Assembly: GCF_025979705.1 (NCBI RefSeq)
Contig: NZ_CP110136.1
Location: 868,001 to 932,000 of the forward strand
Length of the DNA stretch: 64,000 nucleotides
Direction: 5' to 3'
DNA from: Hymenobacter sp. YIM 151858-1
Lineage (GTDB): Bacteria; Bacteroidota; Bacteroidia; Cytophagales; Hymenobacteraceae
Positions 56,854 through 64,000 of the stretch are shown here, one piece after another. The notes under the pieces are model-generated. The model saw only the letters and a program-made list of their open reading frames with translations, searched no databases and was not told the origin of the DNA. A program made the position numbers and the translations under genes. The first letter of the stretch is position 1; each line of letters begins with the position of its first letter.

Positions 56854-58863
56854 ATGAGGTTGTTGTTGTTGCTGGTTCTGGCTCTGGGCTGGATTGAGCT
56901 GCATGCGCAGGAAACCTCGGAGCAGCATGTGTTTCGGGATTTGCAAGCGGGCTACCGCCTGAAATACCCCCGCGGCTGGCAATTGGAGCGTAAGCCCGAC
57001 ACCAATACGGCTTCCTTTTATGCCGGCGGCGCAGGGCGGGCAGCCGAAGTGCTGGCCTCGGCGCAAGTAGCCGTTGTGAATCAGTACAACGAAGCGGCCG
57101 ACTCCGTGTGGCTCGCAATCCGGCGCCAACCGCAGGCGCAGGTGTTGCGCCTAACCGAGCAGGCCAGCGCGGCCCAACTCGAAGTACGCTACGACTACAC
57201 TTACTTGGAGGCTCCCGCGCCCGCTTTGCGCACCCACGTGGTTGGGCGCCGGGTGTGGCGCAACGGTTACGAGTACCGCCTCGAGTACCACGCGGCCATC
57301 AGCGAAGACCACGATTACCTGCCCCAGGCGCAGCAACTGCTCGAGTCGCTCAGCTTTGTGGCACCGGCGCCGCCCACCCTGCCTGTGGTTAAGCCGGTAG
57401 TGGTACGCCAACGCTGCGACGATAAAATGTACGGCATTGCCGCCCTGCGCACCCGCAACGGTATCTGGGAAGACGATTGCCGCACCATCCACGAGTTTTC
57501 GGTGGCCAACCCCTCGGCTCAGCCCACCATACATCGGTCGGTGCTGCCGTTTCAGTCGTACGCCTTGGCCAAAGGCCTCGATAATTGCCTGTACTCGGTA
57601 ACCAAGGCGCCCACCGATGCGCCCGAGTACGTGTACCGCTACAACCCCGCCACGCGCGAAGGTGCCTACACGCCGTGGCGGCTGCCGGCGCAGGGCGAGG
57701 AGAACGTATGGATTTCGGCTGCTACCGATGCCCGCGGCGACCTGTACTTCATCACCTCCGATGGCAATAAGCTGGTAAAGGTGAGCCCGGCCGATAGCTC
57801 GGTGAAGGTGGTTTGGAGCACCGACCCCGTGCGGCGAGCCGCTTACTACACGGCCATTGGGTTTTCGGGCGCCGGCACGCACGCCAACTTCTGCCTCGCC
57901 GACAACGACACCGTATACCAGGTTTACAGCACCGATGGCTCTTTGCTGAAGATTGACCTAGGCTCGCAGCAGCCCGCACCGGAGCTTGTCCGGATCGACG
58001 GCCTGCCCAAGCGCGGCGGTTACAGCGACGTGCTGATGCAGGAGGGGCCCGGAGGCGGGCGCGAGCTTTACCTGGCCGGCCCCAAAGCCCTGTACCGCGT
58101 CGATCTGGAGAAGCGGCAGGCCCAATTGGTGCGCCGCGGCGTTTACACCGATTTGGCCGGCTGCAACTTGTTCGATGTGGCCCCGCCAACGCAGGTGCCC
58201 CCCGCGGCAGTAGCGCCCGCAGTGCCCACACCAGCAGCCGCTGCACCACCTAGGGCAGCTTCCTGGCGCGGCCGCATCCTCGACGCCGTTACCCTGCAGC
58301 CGCTGCCCCAAACCCGCTACAAGCTGCGCAACAGCGTGGGCGAGGAAATCCTTGTGCCCCTAGGTGCCGACGGCTCCTTCGCTGTTGAGGTAGAGGCCGG
58401 CCGCTCCTACGTGGGGCAGGCACAACTCGGCGGCTACGGGGTGGCTAGTACTTTTTACAGCGCCAACTCGGGCTCCATCGCCGAAGATATCCTGTTGCAG
58501 CCCCTCGCCGTGGGCGTAACGCTGCCCCTCGATAACGTGCAGTTTCAGCAAGGCAAAGCCGTGCTGCTGCCATCGTCGCACGCTGCGCTCGATCAGCTGG
58601 TTGGCATCCTGACGGCCAACCCGGGCATTGCCATAGAGCTGCAAGGCCATACCGATAACGTGGGCGACCCGCAAAAAAACGTGGTGCTAAGCCAAATGCG
58701 CGCCGCCGCCGTGAAAACCTACCTGGTGCACCACGGCATTGCCTCCGGGCGCATCGCCAGTGTGGGCTTTGGCGGAGCCAGACCCAGGGCCAGCAATGCC
58801 CGCGAGGCCACCCGCAGGCTCAATCGCCGTGTGGAATTCAGGATAACCAGCGTGCAGCCATAA
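56854..58863 (+). CDS. OmpA-family protein with N-terminal propeller-like region
   Basis: 669 aa with a signal peptide (LLLLVLALGWIELHAQ). The N-terminal 150 residues include a psbP/lipid-like domain (RDLQAGYRLKYPRGWQLERK), then a region of beta-propeller-type repeats (CLADNDTVYQVYSTDGSLL), a Pro/Ala linker, a small CarboxypepD_reg-like domain, and a C-terminal OmpA domain (LPLDNVQFQQGKAVLLPSSH ... LQGHTDNVGDPQKN ... RLNRRVEFRI) that binds peptidoglycan. It probably links envelope layers. Confidence 0.88.
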   Translation: MRLLLLLVLALGWIELHAQETSEQHVFRDLQAGYRLKYPRGWQLERKPDTNTASFYAGGAGRAAEVLASAQVAVVNQYNEAADSVWLAIRRQPQAQVLRLTEQASAAQLEVRYDYTYLEAPAPALRTHVVGRRVWRNGYEYRLEYHAAISEDHDYLPQAQQLLESLSFVAPAPPTLPVVKPVVVRQRCDDKMYGIAALRTRNGIWEDDCRTIHEFSVANPSAQPTIHRSVLPFQSYALAKGLDNCLYSVTKAPTDAPEYVYRYNPATREGAYTPWRLPAQGEENVWISAATDARGDLYFITSDGNKLVKVSPADSSVKVVWSTDPVRRAAYYTAIGFSGAGTHANFCLADNDTVYQVYSTDGSLLKIDLGSQQPAPELVRIDGLPKRGGYSDVLMQEGPGGGRELYLAGPKALYRVDLEKRQAQLVRRGVYTDLAGCNLFDVAPPTQVPPAAVAPAVPTPAAAAPPRAASWRGRILDAVTLQPLPQTRYKLRNSVGEEILVPLGADGSFAVEVEAGRSYVGQAQLGGYGVASTFYSANSGSIAEDILLQPLAVGVTLPLDNVQFQQGKAVLLPSSHAALDQLVGILTANPGIAIELQGHTDNVGDPQKNVVLSQMRAAAVKTYLVHHGIASGRIASVGFGGARPRASNAREATRRLNRRVEFRITSVQP

Positions 58864-58880
58864 GCTAAGCTGATAAGCAG

Positions 58881-58916
58881 AAAGCCCCCGCCCGAATCGT
58901 ATCGGGCGGGGGCTTT
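58881..58916. terminator. Bidirectional terminator after the OmpA gene
   Basis: A perfect 15-bp stem (58881-58895 with 58902-58916) with A and T flanks. Confidence 0.85.
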
Positions 58917-58979
58917 CCTGTGCATGTCACTTCACCTACGTGCACTTATCGGCATACTGCCGGGTATGGGGGCGTGCCG

Positions 58980-59228
58980 TTAGCGGCGCGTGCTGTGCGT
59001 AGCCCGAACAAAGCGCGGAGCCGCTTTGCTGGCCTTTAGCTTGCCGGCTTTGCTGCGGCGGTGGCGCTTCGAGAATTTCCAGCCTTTATAGCGTTTGTAG
59101 TTGGGTCGATGAACGTATACCCGGCCCTTCATTTTGGCCTTGGCGTAAGCGCTGATGCGGCCGGCTTCGGCAGGTGCGGCGAGGCTGCTCACCAGCAGCG
59201 CAAAACACAATAGCAGGATCCTGATCAT
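58980..59228 (-). CDS. Small basic secreted protein
   Basis: 82 aa with a signal peptide (LLLCFALLVSSLAAPAEA). The mature 60 residues are very basic (KMKGRVYVHRPNYKRYKGWK, KRHRRSKAGKLKAS), with Tyr-rich repeats. Such small basic periplasmic proteins are common in Cytophagales; function unknown. The start ATG is well placed. The gene is followed by the OmpA terminator region on the other strand. Confidence 0.7.
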   Translation of the reverse strand: MIRILLLCFALLVSSLAAPAEAGRISAYAKAKMKGRVYVHRPNYKRYKGWKFSKRHRRSKAGKLKASKAAPRFVRATHSTRR

Positions 59229-59653
59229 GGTACTGATGAAGGGTTAAGGTGTATCGCTCAAACTCGGCTGATGCATTGAAAAATGCGTGCCACAACAGGT
59301 TGGTTGTGCGTTGCTGTACCGCTGGCTTGCTTTATATTTATAATGTTTATTGCATGTAATGAATTGATAATAAGTTGCTTGTGTAGATAATGCAAGAGTT
59401 CAAAAAAAGTAAAATTATTTTGCCCTCCTGCTGCCCTAGGTGCGGGAGGGTGGGAAATTTGAACTAGGGACTAGTACTCAAACCCGTGGGACATTGCCCT
59501 GAGTTGGTGCTGCGAGCTACAGCATGCCTGATTGCTCCTTGACCATCGTCTCAGACTTTCAAACGCGCTGAGTTGAACTCCAAGCACCCACGCTACAAAC
59601 GGTAGCTCTCAGCCACCGACTGCCCGTTGGTCGGTTGCTGCTTGTAAAAGCAA
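59229..59653. other. Gene-free stretch
   Basis: About 425 bp, AT-rich near 59340-59430. No gene is supported; it contains the CCTAGG copy at 59435 and, at the right edge, the accA terminator. Confidence 0.5.
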
Positions 59654-59683
59654 AGCGGGCCGGCACCTAGGTGCCGGCCCGCT
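59654..59683 (-). terminator. accA terminator, palindrome centred on CCTAGG
   Basis: A 30-bp perfect palindrome with no loop, centre CCTAGG, 3' of accA; on the minus strand it is followed by TTTGCTTTTAC. Confidence 0.75.
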
Positions 59684-59705
59684 CCGGGTCAGGATGGTAA
59701 AGGGT

Positions 59706-60653
59706 TTACTCTACCACAACGCCCATACGGCCGAATTTATCAATACGCTGCGAAACGCGCTCATCGGAGGGAAGAGCCTCGAGTTCGTCGAGGGTTTTGA
59801 CAATCGTTTTCTTCAGAGTCTCGATCATGCGGGCAGTGTCGGTGTGGGCGCCACCCAGGGGCTCTTTCACGATGCCATCGACGAGGCCTGCCTTGAGCAT
59901 ATCCGTAGCCGTGAGCTTGAGCGCCTCGGCCGCTTGCTCCTTGTAATTCCAGGAGCGCCACAGGATGCTCGAGCACGACTCCGGCGAAATCACCGAGTAC
60001 CAGGTATTTTCCAGCATCAGCACCCGGTCGCCGATGGCAATGCCCAAGGCCCCACCCGAGGCGCCCTCGCCGATGATGATGCAGATAACCGGCACCTTCA
60101 GCATGAACATCTCCTTGAGGTTGCGGGCAATGGCCTCGCCTTGCCCGCGCTCCTCGGCCTCCAGGCCCGGGAATGCGCCAGGCGTGTCGATCAGCGTGAC
60201 GATGGGCTTGCCGAATTTCTCGGCCAGCTTCATCAGGCGCAGCGCTTTGCGGTAGCCTTCGGGGTTGGGCATGCCGAAGTTGCGCATCTGGCGCTGCTTG
60301 GTATTGCGGCCTTTCTGCTGGCCGATAAACATTACCGTGCGGCCGTCGAGCTCGGCAAAGCCGCCCACCATGGCTTTATCATCGGCCACGGTACGGTCGC
60401 CGTGCAGCTCCACGAACTTCTCCGTCATGCCCTCAATATAATCGAGGGTGTAGGGGCGGTCGGGGTGGCGCGAAAGCTGAACCCGCTGCCAGCGCGTGAG
60501 GTTTGCGTAAGTCTCTTTCTTAAGGGCCTTGATCTTGGCCTCCAGCGCCTCTACTGCTTCCGATACATCAACCTGGCTATCCTGCGCCAGTTTCTGCATT
60601 TCGCGGAGTTTGCCTTCGAGGGCGGCAATTGGTTGTTCGAAATCGAGCAGCAT
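59706..60653 (-). CDS. accA: Acetyl-CoA carboxylase carboxyltransferase alpha subunit
   Basis: 315 aa; with AccD it transfers the carboxyl group from biotin to acetyl-CoA to give malonyl-CoA, the first step of fatty-acid synthesis. Hallmarks are the N-terminal helix ([18 protein letters not shown]), the R-H-P-D-R-P segment, [40 protein letters not shown], and [20 protein letters not shown]. The length fits. The start is the ATG at 60653. Confidence 0.97.
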   Translation of the reverse strand: MLLDFEQPIAALEGKLREMQKLAQDSQVDVSEAVEALEAKIKALKKETYANLTRWQRVQLSRHPDRPYTLDYIEGMTEKFVELHGDRTVADDKAMVGGFAELDGRTVMFIGQQKGRNTKQRQMRNFGMPNPEGYRKALRLMKLAEKFGKPIVTLIDTPGAFPGLEAEERGQGEAIARNLKEMFMLKVPVICIIIGEGASGGALGIAIGDRVLMLENTWYSVISPESCSSILWRSWNYKEQAAEALKLTATDMLKAGLVDGIVKEPLGGAHTDTARMIETLKKTIVKTLDELEALPSDERVSQRIDKFGRMGVVVE

Positions 60654-60715
60654 AGCCAAACGGGCGGAACGAAAACCGCCACGGAGGAAATCTTAAGGTG
60701 GAAAATGGGGGAGGG

Positions 60716-60723
60716 CAAAGGTA
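60716..60723 (-). promoter_or_regulatory. -7 box (TACCTTTG) of accA
   Basis: TACCTTTG on the minus strand, 62 bp before the accA start; no TTG at the expected spacing. Confidence 0.45.
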
Positions 60724-60845
60724 AGCGAAGCGGCGCAAGCCTGCTGCGAACAAGGCCAGCAATATGCGCGAAAAAATTTATGGCTCACAATCAGCCACAA
60801 AGCCCCCAGAAGCGGTATTTCGGCCAAAAACTTTGCGCCAAGGCT

Positions 60846-60876
60846 TGCAACGAGCCAAAAAGACGTTCTACCTTTG
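60846..60876 (+). promoter_or_regulatory. Promoter of tRNA-Asp copy 1
   Basis: TTG near 60845-60847 and TACCTTTG at 60869-60876, about 21 bp apart. The -7 box lies within the duplicated unit, but the TTG lies outside it. Confidence 0.7.
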
Positions 60877-60913
60877 CAACGCAATCGGGGATAACGCCCC
60901 GGGATTGCCCGAT

Positions 60914-60987
60914 GGTTCGGTAGTTCAGTCGGTTAGAATGCCGCCCTGTCACGGCGGAGGTCGCGGGTTCGAGTCCCGTCCGAACCG
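60914..60987 (+). tRNA. tRNA-Asp (GTC), copy 1
   Basis: 74-nt cloverleaf: acceptor arms GGTTCGG/CCGAACC, D-arm, anticodon stem CCGCC/GGCGG with GTC at 60948-60950, T-arm with TTCGAGT, discriminator G. CCA is not encoded (GCAC follows). Confidence 0.97.
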
Positions 60988-60990
60988 CAC

Positions 60991-61021
60991 AACGCCCCGC
61001 AGCACCCCGCTGCGGGGCGTT
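60991..61021 (+). terminator. Terminator of tRNA-Asp copy 1
   Basis: A perfect 13-bp stem (60991-61003 with 61009-61021) followed by TTGCTTTTTC. Confidence 0.9.
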
Positions 61022-61034
61022 TGCTTTTTCAGCC

Positions 61035-61436
61035 TGTGTTCAGGCCTTTTTCCCCGCACCAGAAAACAGGCAAGTAACCAAGCCTAGGTCGGGAGTAGGG
61101 GAACGGGCCCCCAAAGTGGGCAGTGCCCCGCGAATGCAATAAGACCTTGCGCGGCGTGGCCTCCAGTGTCATAACGAAAGAAGAACAGTCCTCGCTATCC
61201 TGGGTGGGGCTACCAAACCGAATTCTTCAGCAGCGCGGTGCTGTGCGACCAAGGCAACCTAGCCTAAAGTACGACATATGTACTTGCGTTAGGCTATCCA
61301 CCAAAACGGAAAGATGCCGTAGCCAACGTATCGGTAATTTGAAATTTTCTTGCACTGCTAATCAGGTGCTTGGGGCTGCAAACGCGTTTTTTTAGCTTGT
61401 TTTTTAGCAGTAGTGTTGGTGTAATCCAAAATTGCC
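61035..61436. other. Spacer between the tRNA-Asp copies
   Basis: About 400 bp of unique DNA between the two copies. No gene is supported; the open frame at 61123-61395 has no ATG and no recognisable features. An inverted repeat AGCCTAA/TTAGGCT lies at 61261-61295. Confidence 0.5.
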
Positions 61437-61446
61437 TCTACCTTTG
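61416..61446 (+). promoter_or_regulatory. Promoter of tRNA-Asp copy 2
   Basis: TTG at 61416-61418, 20 bp, TACCTTTG at 61439-61446. The -7 box is in the duplicated unit; the TTG is not and belongs to the spacer. Confidence 0.7.
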
Positions 61447-61483
61447 CAACGCAATCGGGGATAACGCCCCGGGATTGCCCGAT

Positions 61484-61557
61484 GGTTCGGTAGTTCAGTC
61501 GGTTAGAATGCCGCCCTGTCACGGCGGAGGTCGCGGGTTCGAGTCCCGTCCGAACCG
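61484..61557 (+). tRNA. tRNA-Asp (GTC), copy 2
   Basis: Identical to copy 1, anticodon at 61518-61520; CCA not encoded. Confidence 0.97.
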
Positions 61558-61560
61558 CAC

Positions 61561-61591
61561 AACGCCCCGCAGCACCCCGCTGCGGGGCGTT
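61561..61591 (+). terminator. Terminator of tRNA-Asp copy 2
   Basis: Same hairpin as copy 1 (61561-61573 with 61579-61591), followed by T-rich DNA. Confidence 0.9.
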
Positions 61592-61649
61592 TGCTTTTTC
61601 AGCCCAAGCGTACCGGCCTAATGCCGGGTAAGGCAATGGCCGGAATGAG

Positions 61650-61726
61650 AAAAAGCCTTAACCAGAAAGGCTAAGGCTCTCACCAATTTTCCCTGGGTGC
61701 ATTGGAAATGCACCGGTGCAAAAGTA
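61650..61726 (-). ncRNA. Possible small RNA or structured 3' end
   Basis: On the minus strand: a -7-like box TACTTTTG (61719-61726), a 6-bp hairpin (61697-61702 with 61708-61713), then a 7-bp hairpin (61654-61660 with 61672-61678) followed by a short T-run. It could be a transcript of about 70 nt, or simply the terminator of the gene ending at 61769. Confidence 0.35.
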
Positions 61727-61768
61727 CCTGTGCCGGGGCAACCGCGCTACCACATCAACATGTGGGTG

Positions 61769-62020
61769 CTAAACTGCCACTTCCGATTGCTTGCAGTGCT
61801 TGCCGCCGTGTTTGCGGAAGAATCGTTCGATGCTGGCTTCCAGGTTTTCCTGCTCGGTTAAGCTGAAGCCGGTAGCCTGACCGCGTTTGGCGCGGGGCAC
61901 AGAGATGTATAGCCGGGCACCGTCGCGGGCCGGGTGGGCGTAGACGTACATGGCCGTTTGCAGCGGGAAGTCACTTACCCACCGCTCAAAACCCAACGCG
62001 AGCAAATAGGAGTCGTCCAT
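61769..62020 (-). CDS. Small hypothetical protein
   Basis: 83 aa (MDDSYLLALGFERWVSDFPL ... LYISVPRAKRGQATGFSLTE ... IERFFRKHGGKHCKQSEVAV), probably a small alpha/beta protein, no signal peptide. The composition is consistent with a real gene; I recognise no family. The ATG at 62020 is favoured over more upstream starts. A hairpin lies about 90 bp downstream. Confidence 0.55.
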   Translation of the reverse strand: MDDSYLLALGFERWVSDFPLQTAMYVYAHPARDGARLYISVPRAKRGQATGFSLTEQENLEASIERFFRKHGGKHCKQSEVAV

Positions 62021-62213
62021 ATGTGGCACCCAAAGTAATAAGTACACGCTGTAGTGTAAAATAACGGAGCAATCGGGCGGGTTGATATCACATGATAATG
62101 TGGTGTTGGAGGGCTAAAGCCATATTTTATTTGCTTGATCCGACAAACGGCGGTTGGCGCACCAGAGAAACATTGAGTTGGGGTAGCTGCCGGGGTTTGC
62201 GCATCTTGCGCCC

Positions 62214-63062
62214 ATGAACGTCTACACCCTCGATACTGGCTTATTCAAACTGGATGGCGGCGCCATGTTTGGCGTAGTACCCAAATCGTTGTGGAGCCGG
62301 CAGTACCCCGCCGACGAAAACAATATGTGCACCTGGGCCATGCGCTGCCTGTTGGTGCAGGATGGCAACCGGCTGCTCCTCGTCGACAACGGCATTGGGA
62401 ATAAGCAGGACGAGAAGTTCAAAGGGCATTTTTACCTCCACGGCGACGCTACCCTCGAAGGCTCGCTGCGGAAGCTGGGGTTCACCTCGTCCGACGTTAC
62501 CGATGTGCTGCTTACGCACCTGCACTTCGACCACTGCGGCGGCTCGGTGGTGCGTACCCCCGACGACAAACTGCAGCTGGCCTTCCCGAACGCCACTTAT
62601 TGGTCGAACGAAGCGCATTGGCAATGGGCCGTGCAGCCCAACGCGCGCGAAAAAGCCTCCTTTCTGAAAGAGAATATCCTGCCGATTCAGGAAAGCGGGC
62701 ACCTGCGCTTTATCGATCAGGCGGCTGGGGTTCCCGAAGAGTTGCCCATGCTGCGCGAGATTGTGTTTGCCGATGGGCATACCGAAAAGATGATGGTGCC
62801 GGTGCTGGACTACAAAGGGCGTAAGCTGGCATTTATGGCTGATTTGCTGCCCTCGACCGCACACCTGCCCATGCCGTGGGTGATGAGCTACGACGTGCGC
62901 CCGCTGCAAACGCTGGTGGAAAAAGAAGCCACCTTGCAGCGCGCCGCCGACGAGCAGTGGGTGCTGATATTGGAACACGACGCCCACACCGAAGCCTGCA
63001 CCGTACAGCAAACCGACCGCGGCGTGCGGCTGAGCGAAACGCTGCGCATCGCCGATCTGTAA
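62214..63062 (+). CDS. Metallo-beta-lactamase-fold hydrolase
   Basis: 282-aa MBL-fold enzyme. LLLVDNGIGNKQDEKFKGHF opens the fold; the metal site is THLHFDHCGG; further ligands include the Asp of MADLLPSTAHL and the His of LILEHDAHTEAC. Relatives include quorum-quenching lactonases and other hydrolases; the substrate cannot be told. No signal peptide. Separated by 16 bp from the patatin gene, so probably co-transcribed with it. Confidence 0.88.
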   Translation: MNVYTLDTGLFKLDGGAMFGVVPKSLWSRQYPADENNMCTWAMRCLLVQDGNRLLLVDNGIGNKQDEKFKGHFYLHGDATLEGSLRKLGFTSSDVTDVLLTHLHFDHCGGSVVRTPDDKLQLAFPNATYWSNEAHWQWAVQPNAREKASFLKENILPIQESGHLRFIDQAAGVPEELPMLREIVFADGHTEKMMVPVLDYKGRKLAFMADLLPSTAHLPMPWVMSYDVRPLQTLVEKEATLQRAADEQWVLILEHDAHTEACTVQQTDRGVRLSETLRIADL

Positions 63063-63078
63063 CCCAACGAACACGGAT

Positions 63079-63876
63079 TTGTCGACGCGAAAGATAGGAC
63101 TGGCCTTATCGGGAGGAGCGGCCCGCGGCATTGCCCACCTGGGTATGCTGCAAGCCCTGAGCGAGCTGCAACTGCCCATTGGGGCCATGTCGGGGGTGAG
63201 TTCGGGCGGGTTGGCAGCGGTGTTTTTTGCCGCTGGCATTCCGCCGCGCGAGGTGTTGCGCCTGCTGTCCGATACCCGCTTTTTGCGCCTGGTGCGTCCG
63301 GCTTACAAGCGCGGGCTGGTAAACCTGGGCTTGCTCGAGAAGCTGTTTGCTGCTCACCTGCCCGGCAACCAAACCTTTGCCGACCTAGGGATGCCCGTAA
63401 CCTTAGCGGCAACCGATTTGAGCAGCGGCAAAACCGTATTTTTCAACGAAGGCCCGCTGGTGCCGCCGCTGTTGGCCACAGGAGCGGTGCCCGTGCTATG
63501 CCAACCCATTGAGTACCTAGGGCACGTGCTGGTGGATGGGGGCTTGCTCAACAACCTGCCCATCGAGCCGCTGCAGCACCGGCCGGAGCTGGCCTTGGTA
63601 GGCGCGCACACCAACATTGTAAACACCGAGGCACCCATCAGCACCATCCGGCACGTGGCCGAGCGCACCTTTATGCTGGCCATCGGCACCAACACGGCGC
63701 CCCGGCTTAAGCAGTGCGAGCTGGTGCTGCAGCCACCGGAGCTCCGCCGGTTCAGGGTTACGGATTTGCGCCATGCCACCGAGCTGTATGCCATCGGTTA
63801 CGAATACACCCTGAGCCAGGCCGCCGAACTGGAGGCCTTGCTCAGCAAACCCGCGCCCGAGCCAGATTTTGGCTAG
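63079..63876 (+). CDS. Patatin-like phospholipase
   Basis: 265-aa lipid acyl hydrolase. LALSGGAARGIAHLGML gives the oxyanion loop, GVSSGG the nucleophile Ser (GxSxG), and VLVDGGLLNNLP the catalytic Asp. No signal peptide is obvious. The start codon is TTG. It follows the MBL-hydrolase gene closely. Confidence 0.92.
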   Translation: MSTRKIGLALSGGAARGIAHLGMLQALSELQLPIGAMSGVSSGGLAAVFFAAGIPPREVLRLLSDTRFLRLVRPAYKRGLVNLGLLEKLFAAHLPGNQTFADLGMPVTLAATDLSSGKTVFFNEGPLVPPLLATGAVPVLCQPIEYLGHVLVDGGLLNNLPIEPLQHRPELALVGAHTNIVNTEAPISTIRHVAERTFMLAIGTNTAPRLKQCELVLQPPELRRFRVTDLRHATELYAIGYEYTLSQAAELEALLSKPAPEPDFG

Positions 63877-63915
63877 CTTTGGCGTCCATTTCCGCATTTC
63901 TTCAACCGCTCCTGT

Positions 63916-64000
63916 ATGAACAGCTTTTGGCTGGCGTTTTCGAAGTTTTGGTTTAAGCTGGTAGGCTGGCGCTTGGCTTCCAGCATTCCGCCCGAAATCC
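63916..64000 (+). CDS. Probable lysophospholipid acyltransferase (N-terminus only)
   Basis: The first 28 residues (NSFWLAFSKFWFKLVGWRLA ...) match the start of Bacteroidota 1-acyl-sn-glycerol-3-phosphate acyltransferase-like proteins. The rest is beyond the window, so the call is tentative. It is 39 bp after the patatin stop, consistent with a lipid-metabolism unit. Confidence 0.6.
   Translation, partial: MNSFWLAFSKFWFKLVGWRLASSIPPEI

Larger units (their letters stand above)
60867..61034 (+). repeat. 168-bp perfect direct repeat, copy 1
   Basis: Identical by eye to 61437-61604, offset 570 bp. It holds the promoter -7 box, the tRNA-Asp and its terminator. Confidence 0.9.
61437..61604 (+). 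repeat. 168-bp perfect direct repeat, copy 2
   Basis: Second copy of the promoter-tRNA-terminator unit at 60867-61034. Confidence 0.9.
1165..63521. repeat. Highly iterated palindrome CCTAGG (window-wide family)
   Basis: By eye, 69 copies of CCTAGG, mostly as ACCTAGGG or CCCTAGGT. Starts: 1165, 1789, 2153, 2803, 3733, 4267, 4875, 5765, 6740, 8059, 8274, 8771, 9868, 11790, 12893, 13134, 13167, 13389, 14697, 14838, 16101, 17885, 19001, 19290, 19682, 20117, 22277, 23778, 23936, 24464, 25041, 25208, 25607, 25934, 29279, 29605, 30206, 31005, 32959, 33839, 36460, 37296, 38067, 38608, 40928, 40979, 41627, 41872, 42633, 43315, 43473, 44295, 46105, 46139, 49152, 49655, 50354, 50822, 51169, 53122, 53766, 57957, 58249, 58359, 59435, 59666, 61083, 63384, 63516. 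Confidence 0.85.

Noticed and set aside
61123-61395. 90-codon open frame between the tRNA-Asp copies
   Set aside because: No ATG, no promoter, no recognisable features; base composition like intergenic DNA.

Overview
The window looks like ordinary chromosomal DNA of a high-GC member of the Bacteroidota, most like Hymenobacter or a close relative (Cytophagales). The evidence: three secreted proteins with type IX secretion (T9SS) C-terminal sorting domains, one of them of the gliding-motility type; promoter boxes of the Bacteroidota type TAnnTTTG, sometimes with TTG about 19-20 bp upstream; an S46 dipeptidyl peptidase; and AddA/AddB-like recombination proteins. I see no prophage, CRISPR array, rRNA operon or complete insertion sequence. 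Most intergenic gaps are short, and many genes end in strong, often bidirectional hairpin terminators.

Layout. 1-5.3 kb: MscS channel (cut by the window edge), FCY1-like deaminase, SpoIIAA-like protein, small membrane protein and AddB-like nuclease. 5.3-13.8 kb: large T9SS propeller/Ig protein, a GNAT-hypothetical-GNAT operon, a sorbosone/glucose-type dehydrogenase with its cytochrome c lipoprotein, a TMEM220-like protein coupled to an Omp85-like barrel, and a VKOR-like protein. 14.0-18.0 kb: AddA-like helicase carrying an in-frame DUF559 element bounded by inverted repeats. 18.0-23.7 kb: SPFH-like lipoprotein, thioesterase, then an RNA-related block (disordered R/D/G/Y-rich protein, cold-shock protein, DEAD-box helicase with RGG-like tail) and a DUF2383 protein. 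23.8-37.8 kb: BaiN-type flavoprotein, two SDR proteins, a small inverted-repeat element, DUF1571/LysM protein, glycosyltransferase, two paralogous secreted proteins with a JAMM-like motif, amidohydrolase, T9SS phosphatase, DPP11-like S46 peptidase and two membrane proteins. 38-44 kb: frameshifted VOC gene, T9SS exonuclease/endonuclease/phosphatase-fold protein, Schlafen AlbA_2 regulator, AT-hook protein, SDR. 44.5-51.2 kb: DUF3127 protein with an SSB-like tip, isoaspartyl peptidase, cyanophycinase, M1 aminopeptidase, L,D-transpeptidase. 51.2-64 kb: XRE regulator with possible operators, a small leaderless lipoprotein, RhlE helicase, NUDIX hydrolase, OmpA protein, accA, two identical tRNA-Asp genes in a 168-bp perfect duplication, MBL hydrolase, patatin and the start of an acyltransferase.

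The strongest non-gene signal is the palindrome CCTAGG. I counted 69 copies by eye, in both coding and intergenic DNA, usually as ACCTAGGG/CCCTAGGT and, inside genes, almost always as an in-frame Leu(CTA)-Gly pair. It behaves like a highly iterated palindrome comparable to cyanobacterial HIP1. Other notable items are the DUF559 element inside AddA, short repeat insertions in both AddA and AddB, a three-copy AT-rich element around the cyanophycinase-type cluster, and the tRNA-Asp duplication.
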